Assembly (NCBI RefSeq): GCF_019968905.1
Contig: NZ_CP079946.1
Coordinates: 9,025,356 to 9,089,355 of the forward strand
DNA length: 64,000 nucleotides
Reading direction: 5' to 3'
Origin: Corallococcus sp. EGB
Lineage (GTDB): Bacteria > Myxococcota > Myxococcia > Myxococcales > Myxococcaceae
Position numbers and translations under genes: made by a program. Below, piece after piece: positions 16,565 through 24,499 of this stretch. The stretch's first letter is position 1; every line of letters starts with the position of its first letter. The notes below the pieces were generated by a model. The model saw only the letters and a program-made list of their open reading frames with translations. It was not told the origin of the DNA and made no database searches.

Positions 16565-18528
16565 GACTCCACCAGCGAGTGCAGGAGGCCCGGCTCGAAG
16601 GGCTTCTCGATGCGCGGCAGCGGCACGGCCTGGAGGAAGGCACGGGCGCGCTCCGTGAAGCTGCCGCCGGTCATGAAGACGAAGCGCGACAGGAGCTCCG
16701 GCCGGCGCCGTGACAGCTCCGCGTGCACGTCCATGCCGGTCAGGTCCGCCATCATCAGGTCGCAGAAGATGCGGTCGAAGGCGTCGTCCTCCTCCAGCAG
16801 CGTCAGCGCCTCCCGGCCGCTGTGCGCCACCACCACGTCGTGCTGCTTGCCCAGGATGCGCCGGAGCACCGAGGTGAGCTGCGGCTCGTCATCCACCACC
16901 AGCACGCGCTTGCGCGCGGCCGCGCCGTGCGCGCGCACCGCGGGGGCGACCGGGTGGATGAACTGCTCCGCGATGGGGAGCCTCACCTGGAAGGTGCTGC
17001 CCAGGCCGGGGATGCTGGTGGCTGTCAGCTCGCCGTGCATGCTGCGCACGAGCCCCAGGCAGATGGACAGCCCCAGGCCGCTGCCCTCCCCCACGGGGCG
17101 CGTGGTGAAGAACGGCTCGAAGGCGCGCTGGAGCACCTCCGGCGTCATGCCCAGGCCGGTGTCGGACACCTCCGCCAGCACCCACGCGCCCTCGCGGCGG
17201 GTGGTGAGCGTCACGCGGTGCCGGTCGAACGCGCCGGAGGGGATGGCGTGCGCGGCGTTGATGAGCAGGTGGAGGAACACCTGGCCCAGGCGCGACTCGT
17301 GCGCCAGCGCGTGCGGCACCTGGCCGTAGTGGCGCTCCACCTGGGCGCGGCTTCGCAGGTGGGTCATCGCCATGGAGATGCCGAACTCCAGCGCCGCGTG
17401 CACGTTCACGGGCTCCAGGCGCAGCTCGTCCGCGCGGGCGAAGCTCTGCAGGTCGCGCACGATGACGCGGATCCGCTCCGCCCCCTCGCGCGCCTCGCGC
17501 AGCGCCTCCAGCGCCTCCCCCAGCACGTCCTGGAGGCCGGGGCGGCGGGCGAGCGGCGTGAGCTGCTCCACCGCGAACTGGAGGTTGCCGGTGACGTAGG
17601 ACAGGGGGTTGTTGATTTCATGGCCCACGCCCGCGGCCAGCTGGCCCGCCATGGCCAGCTTCTCCGACTGCACCAGCCGCTCGCGCGCGGCCATGAGCTC
17701 GTGCGTGCGGCGCTGGGCCAGGGCCTCCGCCTCCAGGCGGCCGGAGTGCTCACGGGCGAGCAGCGCGTCGCGCTCCGCCTGCACGCGCTTCTTGTCGGTG
17801 ATGTCGCGCGCGTAGGTGGAGACGTTGCGGCCGCTGGACCAGGTGTGCACCTCGTGCCAGCGGTCGCGCCCGGTGCGCAGCTCGAAGAGGCGGTAGCTCT
17901 CCTCGGCGGCCACCTCGCGCAGCGTGCGCTCGAAGGGGGTGCCGCACAGCTCCGGGCACACATCCCACAGCACGCGGCGGAAGAGCGCTTCTTGCGTGCG
18001 GCCGGTGAGCGCGGCGGCGTTGCGGTTCACGTAGGTGAGGCGCCAGTCCGTGTCCACGGTGAAGAAGGCGTCCGGCATGCTCTCCAGCACGTCGCGCACC
18101 CAGTCCAGCGTCTCGCGCAGCCCCTCCTCCACCCGCTGGGCGCTGGTGATGTCGCGCAGGCGCAACAGCACCCCGTCCCGCAGCGGCACCGCGGTGCCCT
18201 GCAGCAGGGCGTTCCCTTCGCTGAAGTGGTCCGCGTGCGGCCGGCCGGACTCCACCACCTGGCGCAGCAGGTCCATGTGTCCGGCGATGCCGTCCTTCGA
18301 GGACACCTCGCTCAGGCGCCGGCCGCGCAGCAGCTCCGGCCCCTGCCCCAGCGCGCGGGCAGCGGCGGGGTTCGCCCACAGCCACTCGAAGTCGACGATG
18401 GGTCCTCCCGGCGAGCGCACGGCGCGCAGCACCATGCACGCCTCCGGGTGTTCGCGCTCGGCCTCCTCCAACGCGGCCAGGAGCGCATCCGGGAGCGGCA
18501 GGGCCACGGTCGTCTCGGTCGCGGACAT
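16537..18528 (-). CDS. PAS-PAS hybrid sensor histidine kinase/response regulator
   Basis: About 663-residue soluble hybrid kinase; ATG at 18528 is preceded by GGAGCTGGG. Order: PAS (about 20-130), second PAS with FFTVDTDWRLTYVNRNAAAL (about 150-260), a coiled-coil linker, HisKA with the phosphoacceptor in GVGHEINNPLSYVTGNL, HATPase_c with INAAHAIPSG, SDTGLGMTP and GLGLSICLGL, and a C-terminal receiver beginning VLVVDDEPQL with the phospho-Asp in FCDLMMADLTG. No membrane segment is seen, so the signal is probably cytosolic. The receiver at the C terminus suggests a phosphorelay or feedback on the kinase; no separate output gene is adjacent. It is divergent from the dipeptide epimerase gene. 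Confidence 0.93.
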   Translation of the reverse strand: MSATETTVALPLPDALLAALEEAEREHPEACMVLRAVRSPGGPIVDFEWLWANPAAARALGQGPELLRGRRLSEVSSKDGIAGHMDLLRQVVESGRPHADHFSEGNALLQGTAVPLRDGVLLRLRDITSAQRVEEGLRETLDWVRDVLESMPDAFFTVDTDWRLTYVNRNAAALTGRTQEALFRRVLWDVCPELCGTPFERTLREVAAEESYRLFELRTGRDRWHEVHTWSSGRNVSTYARDITDKKRVQAERDALLAREHSGRLEAEALAQRRTHELMAARERLVQSEKLAMAGQLAAGVGHEINNPLSYVTGNLQFAVEQLTPLARRPGLQDVLGEALEALREAREGAERIRVIVRDLQSFARADELRLEPVNVHAALEFGISMAMTHLRSRAQVERHYGQVPHALAHESRLGQVFLHLLINAAHAIPSGAFDRHRVTLTTRREGAWVLAEVSDTGLGMTPEVLQRAFEPFFTTRPVGEGSGLGLSICLGLVRSMHGELTATSIPGLGSTFQVRLPIAEQFIHPVAPAVRAHGAAARKRVLVVDDEPQLTSVLRRILGKQHDVVVAHSGREALTLLEEDDAFDRIFCDLMMADLTGMDVHAELSRRRPELLSRFVFMTGGSFTERARAFLQAVPLPRIEKPFEPGLLHSLVESSPPRTGTG

Positions 18529-18633
18529 CCCAGCTCCTCGAGGCCCCGGCGACTGCCCACCCCCGGGGAGCCCGCATGTCGTCACGAATCGGACGGCGGC
18601 TCAAGCCAACCCCAGTCTTCGTATCTTTCTTAA

Positions 18634-18686
18634 CCTTCGTGAATTGCTAGGAAAATCACTTGAGTCTGGAGGTGATTCCACGAAGG
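18634..18686. promoter_or_regulatory. Nested inverted repeats between divergent kinase and epimerase genes
   Basis: Outer arms CCTTCGTG (18634-18641) and CACGAAGG (18679-18686); inner arms AATCAC (18654-18659) and GTGATT (18672-18677) share nearly the same centre. The element lies between the divergent kinase and epimerase genes, 44 bp upstream of the epimerase ATG. It could be a regulator binding site or a leader hairpin of the epimerase mRNA. Confidence 0.4.
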
Positions 18687-18729
18687 GCTCCCTTCCGGGT
18701 ATGGGCGTCAGCCACACTCCTTCCCGCCC

Positions 18730-19806
18730 ATGCGCCCTACGTACATCACGCACGTCGCGTTCGAAGCGCTGCACCTGCCCCTGACGGAGCCGTTCGCCAT
18801 TGCCACGGGCGCGCAACACGCGGCGGAGAACGTGCTCGTGCGCGTGACGCTCGCGGACGGCACCGTGGGGCTGGGCGAGGCGGCGCCCTTCACCGCGGTG
18901 AGCGGGGAGACGCAAGCGAGCACGCTGGCCGCGCTGGAGCCGGTGCGGGGGCTGCTCGTGGGGCGTGATGCCCGGGCGTGGCGGCCCGCGTCGGAGGCGC
19001 TGGGGGATGTGCTCGCGCTGGCGCCGGCCGCGCGGTGTGGGGTGGAGATGGCGCTCCTGGATGCGCTCACGCGGCACCACCGGCTTCCGCTGTATGCCTT
19101 CTTCGGCGGGGCGGGGACGGAGCTGGACATCGACATGACGGTGACCGCCGGGGATGTGGCGCACGCGGTGGCGTCCACGCGGGCCATCCTGGGGCGGGGC
19201 ATCGACACGTTGAAGGTGAAGGTGGGCGCGCTGGACCCGGACGCGGACGCGGCGCGGCTGGTGGCCATCCACCAGGAGGCCCCGAAGGCGCGGCTCTTCG
19301 CGGACGCGAACGGGGGCTACGACGTGGCGGAGGCGCTGGCGTTCCTCAAGGAGCTGGAGCGCGCGGAGGTGCCGCTGTCGCTCTTCGAGCAGCCGGTGCC
19401 GCCGTCCGACGTCGCGGGGCTGGCGGAGGTGACGCGCCGCTCGAAGGTGCCGGTGTGCGCGGACGAGTCAGCGCGGTCGGTGAAGGACGTGCTGCGGCTC
19501 ATCCGTGAGAACGCGTGCCACGGCATCAACATCAAGACGATGAAGTGCGGGATGGTGGAGGCGGTGACGATGTGGAGCCTGGCCCGCGCGGCGGGGCTGG
19601 AGCTGATGGTGGGCGGCATGGTGGAGAGCGTGCTCGCGATGAGCGCGTCCGCGCACCTGGCGGCGGGGCTGGGCGGCTTCACCTACGCGGACCTGGACAC
19701 GCCGTTGTTCATCGCGAGCCACCCGTTCCAGGGCGGAGGCCGGTACACGGGCTCGCGGCTGACGTTGGACCCGGACGCGCCGGGGCACGGCGTCACGCTG
19801 CGCTGA
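18730..19806 (+). CDS. Dipeptide epimerase (L-Ala-D/L-Glu epimerase type, enolase superfamily)
   Basis: 358-residue member of the mandelate racemase/muconate lactonizing subgroup, closest to dipeptide epimerases. The N-terminal capping domain has PLTEPFAIATGA and GLGEAAPF. The barrel carries the first catalytic lysine motif LKVKVG, metal ligands in DANGGY, FEQPVPP and CADES, and the second catalytic lysine in NIKTMKCG; the end has DLDTPLF. All metal and base residues are present, so it should be active. Ala-Glu epimerases help recycle murein peptides; other members accept other dipeptides. A convergent S41 peptidase ends 4 bp away, suggesting peptide turnover. The start ATG is supported by the family start IxxxxFEALHLPLTEPF. 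Confidence 0.92.
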   Translation: MRPTYITHVAFEALHLPLTEPFAIATGAQHAAENVLVRVTLADGTVGLGEAAPFTAVSGETQASTLAALEPVRGLLVGRDARAWRPASEALGDVLALAPAARCGVEMALLDALTRHHRLPLYAFFGGAGTELDIDMTVTAGDVAHAVASTRAILGRGIDTLKVKVGALDPDADAARLVAIHQEAPKARLFADANGGYDVAEALAFLKELERAEVPLSLFEQPVPPSDVAGLAEVTRRSKVPVCADESARSVKDVLRLIRENACHGINIKTMKCGMVEAVTMWSLARAAGLELMVGGMVESVLAMSASAHLAAGLGGFTYADLDTPLFIASHPFQGGGRYTGSRLTLDPDAPGHGVTLR

Positions 19807-19810
19807 GACC

Positions 19811-20995
19811 TCACTTCACCCGGGACGCGGCCACGTCGAGCGCCTTCTCTCTCTGCGGATCCGCGCCGGCCGCGTAGGGCAGCGCGTCCGGGACCTCCAC
19901 GTCCACCGGCACGCCCACGCCCTCCAGCCGTTCGCCGTCCACCTTCACGTCCATGACGGCGAGGTAGAGCAGGTCCCCATTGGACAGCTTCTGCGGCCCA
20001 CCGCCCAGCACCGCGCCCGCGGTGCGCTGTCCCACGAGCGTGGCCAGTTGGTGGCGCTTCATCGTGAAGGCCACCAACTCCTTGCCGCTGCGCGAGTTGC
20101 CATTGACGAGCAGCACCACCGGCTTGCGCCAGGACGGCGTGAAGGGGTGTGCCTTTCCATCGCGGCTGGTGCTGACAAGCTGGGGGAGCTGCGGGTTGAA
20201 GAGGTTGACGAAGGCGGGATTGCAGCCGCCCCAGCCGTCGCGGAAGTCGACGACGAGCGCGTCCGCCTCCGCGAACGTGGACTGGAGTGCTTCCTCCAGG
20301 GCCTGCTGGTACTCGTCGCCGGTGCACGCGTAGACGTGCTGGTAGGCGACGCGGTGGCCCTGGCGCTCCACGACCTTCCCGCTGGCCTTCTGGAACGCGA
20401 GCCACTCCTGGCGCGGGTTCACGCGGTGGGGCGTGACGGTGAGCGACAGGGGTTCTGCGCCCTTCACGCGCTCCACGGTGAGGCGCGTGGCCCTGCCCGC
20501 GCGGTTCGTGAAGGAGTGCCAGGGATGGAAGGGCGCGCCCTCCACGGCGACGAGCCGGTCCCCGCGCAGGAGGCCCGCCCTGGCGCCGGGGCCCTCCGCG
20601 AAGACGTGGCGGACGAAGAAGCCCTCCGGGGTCTCCACCACGTCCACGCCGATGCCGGTGGCCTCCACCTTCTTCTGCTTGAGGAAGGTCTGGAAGATGG
20701 CGGACACCTCCGCGTGGCCGGGGCTCTCCTTGGGGTAGTAGGCCGTGTGCGAGGCCTTCAGGTCCGCGAGCGCCGCGTTCGTGCGCCGGGCGAAGTCCTC
20801 CGCGTCCTTCGCGCCGGCGGCGTAGTCCTGGTGCGCGTCCGCCCAGGCCTCACCCTTCGCGGCGTCGAGGAAGCGGGTGCGCACGAGGGTGACGATCTCC
20901 TCGCCTCGCTTCGCGTAGGGGGATGTCGCGGCCTGGGCACTGCTCCCGACGAAGAGCAGCCCCGCCACCCACCACCGCGCTGTCCGGACCGCCAT
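19811..20995 (-). CDS. S41 family (tail-specific-like) serine peptidase, exported
   Basis: 394-residue exported peptidase. The ATG at 20995 has GGGAGGTGTGCGC before it and opens a signal peptide (RWWVAGLLFVGSSAQA). A PDZ domain follows at about 100-180 (GFFVRHVFAEGPGARAGLLRGD). The catalytic S41 domain has DALVVDFRDGWGGCNP, VVLLVNGNSRSGKELVAF with the likely nucleophile in NGNSRSGKE, and GQRTAGAVLGG. The classical Ser-Lys dyad lysine of Tsp (GKG) is absent at the last motif; this resembles S41 members that use another triad. It probably trims proteins or peptides in the periplasm. It is convergent with the dipeptide epimerase. Confidence 0.88.
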   Translation of the reverse strand: MAVRTARWWVAGLLFVGSSAQAATSPYAKRGEEIVTLVRTRFLDAAKGEAWADAHQDYAAGAKDAEDFARRTNAALADLKASHTAYYPKESPGHAEVSAIFQTFLKQKKVEATGIGVDVVETPEGFFVRHVFAEGPGARAGLLRGDRLVAVEGAPFHPWHSFTNRAGRATRLTVERVKGAEPLSLTVTPHRVNPRQEWLAFQKASGKVVERQGHRVAYQHVYACTGDEYQQALEEALQSTFAEADALVVDFRDGWGGCNPAFVNLFNPQLPQLVSTSRDGKAHPFTPSWRKPVVLLVNGNSRSGKELVAFTMKRHQLATLVGQRTAGAVLGGGPQKLSNGDLLYLAVMDVKVDGERLEGVGVPVDVEVPDALPYAAGADPQREKALDVAASRVK

Positions 20996-21117
20996 GCGCA
21001 CACCTCCCGTGAGGACTTCACGATTCTTCACAAGAGCGCGTCCCGGAGGGAAGGGAGGGCGTCCTGGCGCCGTGCGGTGTGGCGAACGGTGCGGGCGCGG
21101 TTAGGGATGAGGGGCTC

Positions 21118-21747
21118 ATGTTGGATGCGCCCTCGTCATCGCCCAGGCTCATGCTCGTGTCGGAGGACCCCCTGGCCCGGGGTGCGCTCGCACGGGTGCT
21201 GAGCGACCAGGCGGAGGCCTGGACGGTGGTGGCGGCCGGCACGCAGGAGGAGCTGGAGTCGGCCAGGGGCGAGCCGCCCGACGTGGTGCTCTGGGACACG
21301 GGCCTGCGGTTGGAGGAAGGCGCGGCGCCGGACCTGGGCGCGCCGGTGCTGGCGCTGGTGGCGGACGAGGCGGCAGGGGAGCTGGCGCTGGGCGCGGGCG
21401 CGAAGGGGCTGCTGTTCCGAGACGTGGCGCCGGGGATGCTGGGGGCCGCGCTGCACGCGGTCGCGCGAGGCCTCACCGTGTTCGAGCCGGGCCTGGCCCA
21501 GGTGCGCGCCGCGCCCAGGAGCACGGCCCCGTCGGGAGCCCCAGGCCCGGACACGCTGACGCCGCGCGAGCGCGAGGTGCTGGGCCTGTTGGCGGAGGGC
21601 CTGTCGAATAAGGCCATCGCGGACCGGCTCGACATCAGCGAGCACACCGCCAAGTTCCACGTGAACGCGGTGCTGGCCAAGCTGGGCGTCCAGCGCCGCA
21701 CGGAAGCCGTGGTGCGGGCGGCGCGGATGGGATTGGTGACGCTCTAA
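21118..21747 (+). CDS. LuxR-family (NarL-type) DNA-binding response regulator
   Basis: 209-residue regulator: an N-terminal receiver domain (about 8-120) with [13 protein letters not shown], the phospho-Asp in VVLWDTG and the conserved Lys in GAKGLLFRD, then a GerE/LuxR helix-turn-helix with [20 protein letters not shown] and [19 protein letters not shown]. The ATG at 21118 with GAGGGG upstream is chosen over an earlier in-frame ATG at 21079. The cognate kinase is not adjacent, so it is orphan in this window. A TTAGGGAT -10-like element lies just upstream. It is a stable GC-saturated gene at the border of the less GC-biased block that starts at 21752. Confidence 0.92.
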   Translation: MLDAPSSSPRLMLVSEDPLARGALARVLSDQAEAWTVVAAGTQEELESARGEPPDVVLWDTGLRLEEGAAPDLGAPVLALVADEAAGELALGAGAKGLLFRDVAPGMLGAALHAVARGLTVFEPGLAQVRAAPRSTAPSGAPGPDTLTPREREVLGLLAEGLSNKAIADRLDISEHTAKFHVNAVLAKLGVQRRTEAVVRAARMGLVTL

Positions 21748-21751
21748 GCGC

Positions 21752-23047
21752 TCAGGGGGCGATGAGGGCGTTCAGGCTCTTCCATTCATCATCCAGGGAG
21801 GCCTGCACGAATTCACGAACGACGGATGGCAGGGGCCACGATTCCCCCCTTGGGAGCGAGGAGACGGCCTGGAGCATAGCCCGGGCATGTTCGTAGTCCC
21901 GAGCCACCTGGGCGAGCTTCGCCTTGTCGTCCATCAACTCCGCGCCCTGCTGCATCTGGTTGAGTCCCGCGAAGTGGTCCACCAATGCCGAGCCCGCGAC
22001 GGTGCGCTCTCCCAGGGCGAAGAGCACCTGCCCCAGTCGGATCCGTTCCTCGGTGGAGAGACGCTCCTTCGTCGCCTCCACCCGCTTCTTCAGGTGCAAG
22101 GTCGCATCCAGGGACAACGAAACCGCGGCTGCCTGGAAGAGGAGGGAGGGCCGCGGAGTGATGCCCGTGGACTCCAGGCGTCGTTTCGCGGCGGCACCCG
22201 CATGGGCCAGTGAGGTGCGGCGAAAGTGCGGGAGGGCCGCGATCCGCTCCAGCGCCTGGATGTCCTCGCGTGTGAGCGGCGCTTCTTGCGATGATTCCCC
22301 CAGCAGAAGGAGCAACGGTCCCTCGGATGCGCCCGTTTCGGAGGGGAGCGCGTCGAGCTTGCGCCGCACCACCTCGCGAGCTTGATGCCGCACCTCCGCC
22401 AGTGCGTCCTCGCCGGAACGGGAACGGAAATAATCATGGGCGGCGAGCAGCAGGTCGCGGTCCTCCAGTTCCGAGACATGCGCCGCGAGCCACTGCTGCT
22501 GTGCGTCCGAGGCCTTGTCCGCGAGCGCCGCCGTGAAGCGGACCTCCATGGACTGAGACCGTTCCCACACCTTGTCGACGAAGGACTTCAGGTCAGGAAG
22601 GGGCTCCGGAAACCCGTTGGCGTCCCTGAGGTCCGGACGTCCCGCGCGATTCCACGCCTCAATCAAAGCCTCTCGCCAGCCCGGCGCCAGCACCTGGCGA
22701 CGTTGCTCAACGAGCTCCGCGAGCACCACGATCTCCGGCTGTTCGGGGGCCAGCGCACGAAGCCGGGCCACCGTTCGGGCGGCTTCGTCCAGCGCCCCCA
22801 GTTCCATCAGCACGCAGGTCTGGACCTTCAGCGCCCCCAAATGCTGGGGAGCCTCCTCCAGCACCACGGCAAGCTCCGTGAGAGCCAATACCAACTCACC
22901 CGCCCAGACATGGGTCACAGCCTGCTGGACCTTTGCGTCGGCGCGTTTCTGGAGCGCTTCTGCATTCGCGACCGAGCGCCACCAGGCGACACCGACGAGG
23001 AGCAGGCCCAGGGCCAGCAGGGACAGGGCCCGCATCAGAGCCTTCAT
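21752..23047 (-). CDS. Membrane-anchored helical repeat (TPR-like) protein, last gene of the AAA/HNH unit
   Basis: 431-residue protein with one N-terminal membrane segment (LMRALSLLALGLLLVGVAWW), so probably anchored with the rest in the periplasm. Residues 30-110 look like two degenerate TPR units (LVLALTELAVVLEEAPQHLGAL; LDEAARTVARLRALAPEQPE). The remainder is helical, with no catalytic motif recognised. Its start overlaps the stop of the Fic/Doc-like gene by 4 bp, so translation is coupled to the unit that begins with the AAA ATPase at 25760. Codon use is less GC-saturated than in the flanks. It could be a membrane effector or scaffold; the role is unknown. Confidence 0.75.
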   Translation of the reverse strand: MKALMRALSLLALGLLLVGVAWWRSVANAEALQKRADAKVQQAVTHVWAGELVLALTELAVVLEEAPQHLGALKVQTCVLMELGALDEAARTVARLRALAPEQPEIVVLAELVEQRRQVLAPGWREALIEAWNRAGRPDLRDANGFPEPLPDLKSFVDKVWERSQSMEVRFTAALADKASDAQQQWLAAHVSELEDRDLLLAAHDYFRSRSGEDALAEVRHQAREVVRRKLDALPSETGASEGPLLLLLGESSQEAPLTREDIQALERIAALPHFRRTSLAHAGAAAKRRLESTGITPRPSLLFQAAAVSLSLDATLHLKKRVEATKERLSTEERIRLGQVLFALGERTVAGSALVDHFAGLNQMQQGAELMDDKAKLAQVARDYEHARAMLQAVSSLPRGESWPLPSVVREFVQASLDDEWKSLNALIAP

Positions 23048-23466
23048 CGGACGCGAAGCTCGCGGAGATGTTCGACGACCCAGAGGAACACCGCCTCGAC
23101 GTCCTTGACGCGATTGTCGGAGATGGCCATCACCAGCGCCTCCGCTTCATCAATCGTGGCGTCCACCTCCAGGCCCATGCACGCCAGGGCCTCGCACATG
23201 GCGAGCCAGGCGATCCGCTTGTTCCCATCCACGAAGACCTGCTTCGTCGCGATGTAGAAGAGCAGGTAGACAGCGTACATGAGCCCCGGGACCGCTTCCG
23301 GCGGGGCGCCATACTCCTCCGCCGTCCAGGCAGCGCCCAGGGTCGCGCCAGGGCCCAGCGCATCGCGGACGCCCACCCTTCCACCGTGCGCTGCGATGCC
23401 CTTGGCCTGCAACTCCTGAAGCCGGGGCAGACTGCAGAACCGGTCATACGGCTGGGCGTCACTCAT
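23044..23466 (-). CDS. Fic/Doc-family protein with substituted catalytic histidine
   Basis: 140-residue Doc-sized Fic-domain protein. The active-site loop reads QVFVDGNKR (76-84) and is followed by IAWLAMCEALACMGLEV, as in Doc toxins (H-x-F-x-D-x-N-K-R then a helix). The catalytic His is Gln76 (codon CAG on the minus strand), while the anion-binding GNKR is intact. Fic enzymes transfer AMP or, in Doc, phosphate to targets; loss of the His normally abolishes activity, so this may be a pseudoenzyme or do different chemistry. It overlaps both neighbours by 4 bp. The gene before it does not look like a Phd antitoxin. Confidence 0.82.
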   Translation of the reverse strand: MSDAQPYDRFCSLPRLQELQAKGIAAHGGRVGVRDALGPGATLGAAWTAEEYGAPPEAVPGLMYAVYLLFYIATKQVFVDGNKRIAWLAMCEALACMGLEVDATIDEAEALVMAISDNRVKDVEAVFLWVVEHLRELRVR

Positions 23467-23768
23467 TGGGCAAGCCTCCGCAGCAGTTCACTCCACTTCC
23501 GCAAAGCGTGCGCGTCCCGCTCCTCCGCGGGAGGAACCGGCACGTCGGCGCCTTGCTCGCGGATCCAGATGAGCCGGGGCTTGGGCCCCATGACGACCAT
23601 CGCGGAGACCTCTCGCAAGCGGGAGGCCTGCTCCACCTGCTGCGCCGTGACGGTCACCGTGAGGCTCCCGCCCTCCGGCCGCGCAATCTGGATCGCTGGC
23701 GTGTTCGACACGCCGGGATCGATCCCTTCGACGATGCCGTGAACCACTTCCAGGTGAGGCAACACCAC
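23463..23768 (-). CDS. Small protein, unknown, between HNH-like and Fic-like genes
   Basis: About 101 residues from GTG 23768, which has AAGGAGG five bases upstream; the in-frame ATG at 23789 would add seven residues but lacks a good site. The N-terminal half looks beta-rich (VVHGIVEGIDPG, LTVTVTAQQVEQAS) and the C-terminal half helical (ERDAHALRKWSELLRRLAQ). The Pro-rich middle reads IREQGADVPVPPAEE. It overlaps the Fic/Doc-like start by 4 bp, the place where an antitoxin often sits, but no Phd-like features are visible. Function unknown. Confidence 0.65.
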   Translation of the reverse strand: MVLPHLEVVHGIVEGIDPGVSNTPAIQIARPEGGSLTVTVTAQQVEQASRLREVSAMVVMGPKPRLIWIREQGADVPVPPAEERDAHALRKWSELLRRLAQ

Positions 23769-23809
23769 GATTCCCTCCTTGAGCGTCATCGGCCTGGACT
23801 TGAGCCAAC

Positions 23810-24499
23810 CTACGCCTTCTTCCTGCGGGCCCCAGACTGAGTCTTCCGCGTCCCCAAAGCAGACGAGGCTTCCGCACGAGCAAGGCCCACCTGGTTGCTG
23901 CCTGCGGACCACTTTCGGCCTTCGCGCGACTCCCAAGCACGTACCGCCCGAGCCACCAGGGGAGCTTTGTCCTCCAGATAGTCGAGCGTCACACGTCTCT
24001 GCTCGTACTCCTTCAGCCACTGCCTCCGATACCGGACGACTCGCTCATCGTGGTCCAACCCCAGCAGGCGAAGCGTGTCGGCGGCCCGCTTCCGCAATCG
24101 GGGCGGGCAGCTCGCTGTCACCTGAAGCTGAAGCGATGGGAGGAGGAGCGCGAACCAACCATCCTTGATGGCGAAGGGATCCAGCAGGCGAGTGGAGACC
24201 AGTGCCTGCTTCCGGCTGTTGAGCCATCCGGCGGTGTACCGGAAGTTCTTCCATTCGTAGGCGAGCCGCCGGTTCTCATCGATAGAGATGAAATGATCGA
24301 CGGTGCCTGGCGAGCCCAGGTACATCGCGGTGTAGGCACAACGCTCGACGAAGGCTTCCGCGAGTTGCGCATTGCAGCGCTGCCAGTAGGCAGGTGGCCG
24401 GCCAGGAGCCTTCGGATTGCGGCGCAACCATTGAAGTCCGGGCCCTCGCACCCGCGAGTCGAAGTCCTCAGGCTCTCTTCCTGGAACGCACCGGACCAC
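23810..24499 (-). CDS. HNH-like nuclease, PtuB-like partner of the AAA ATPase
   Basis: About 229 residues from GTG 24499, chosen because GGGGGAGG lies five bases upstream; alternatives are ATG 24514 and TTG 24523. The N-terminal VRCVPGREPEDFDSRV resembles the start of HNH proteins that accompany ATPases in retron and Septu loci. The nuclease core is read in GTVDHFISIDENRRLAYEW, then KNFRYTAGWLNSRK: His of VDHF, Asn of KNF and Asn of LNSRK could form the HNH triad. The usual CxxC knuckles are missing (RCAYTAMY). A basic tail (GTRKTQSGARRKKA) could bind DNA. It overlaps the ATPase gene by 32 bp. The nuclease call is an inference. Confidence 0.62.
   Translation of the reverse strand: MVRCVPGREPEDFDSRVRGPGLQWLRRNPKAPGRPPAYWQRCNAQLAEAFVERCAYTAMYLGSPGTVDHFISIDENRRLAYEWKNFRYTAGWLNSRKQALVSTRLLDPFAIKDGWFALLLPSLQLQVTASCPPRLRKRAADTLRLLGLDHDERVVRYRRQWLKEYEQRRVTLDYLEDKAPLVARAVRAWESREGRKWSAGSNQVGLARAEASSALGTRKTQSGARRKKA

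Noticed and set aside
23044-23768. A classic Phd-Doc toxin-antitoxin pair
   Set aside because: The Fic/Doc-like protein lacks the catalytic His and the preceding small protein shows no Phd features; both are embedded in a longer five-gene unit.
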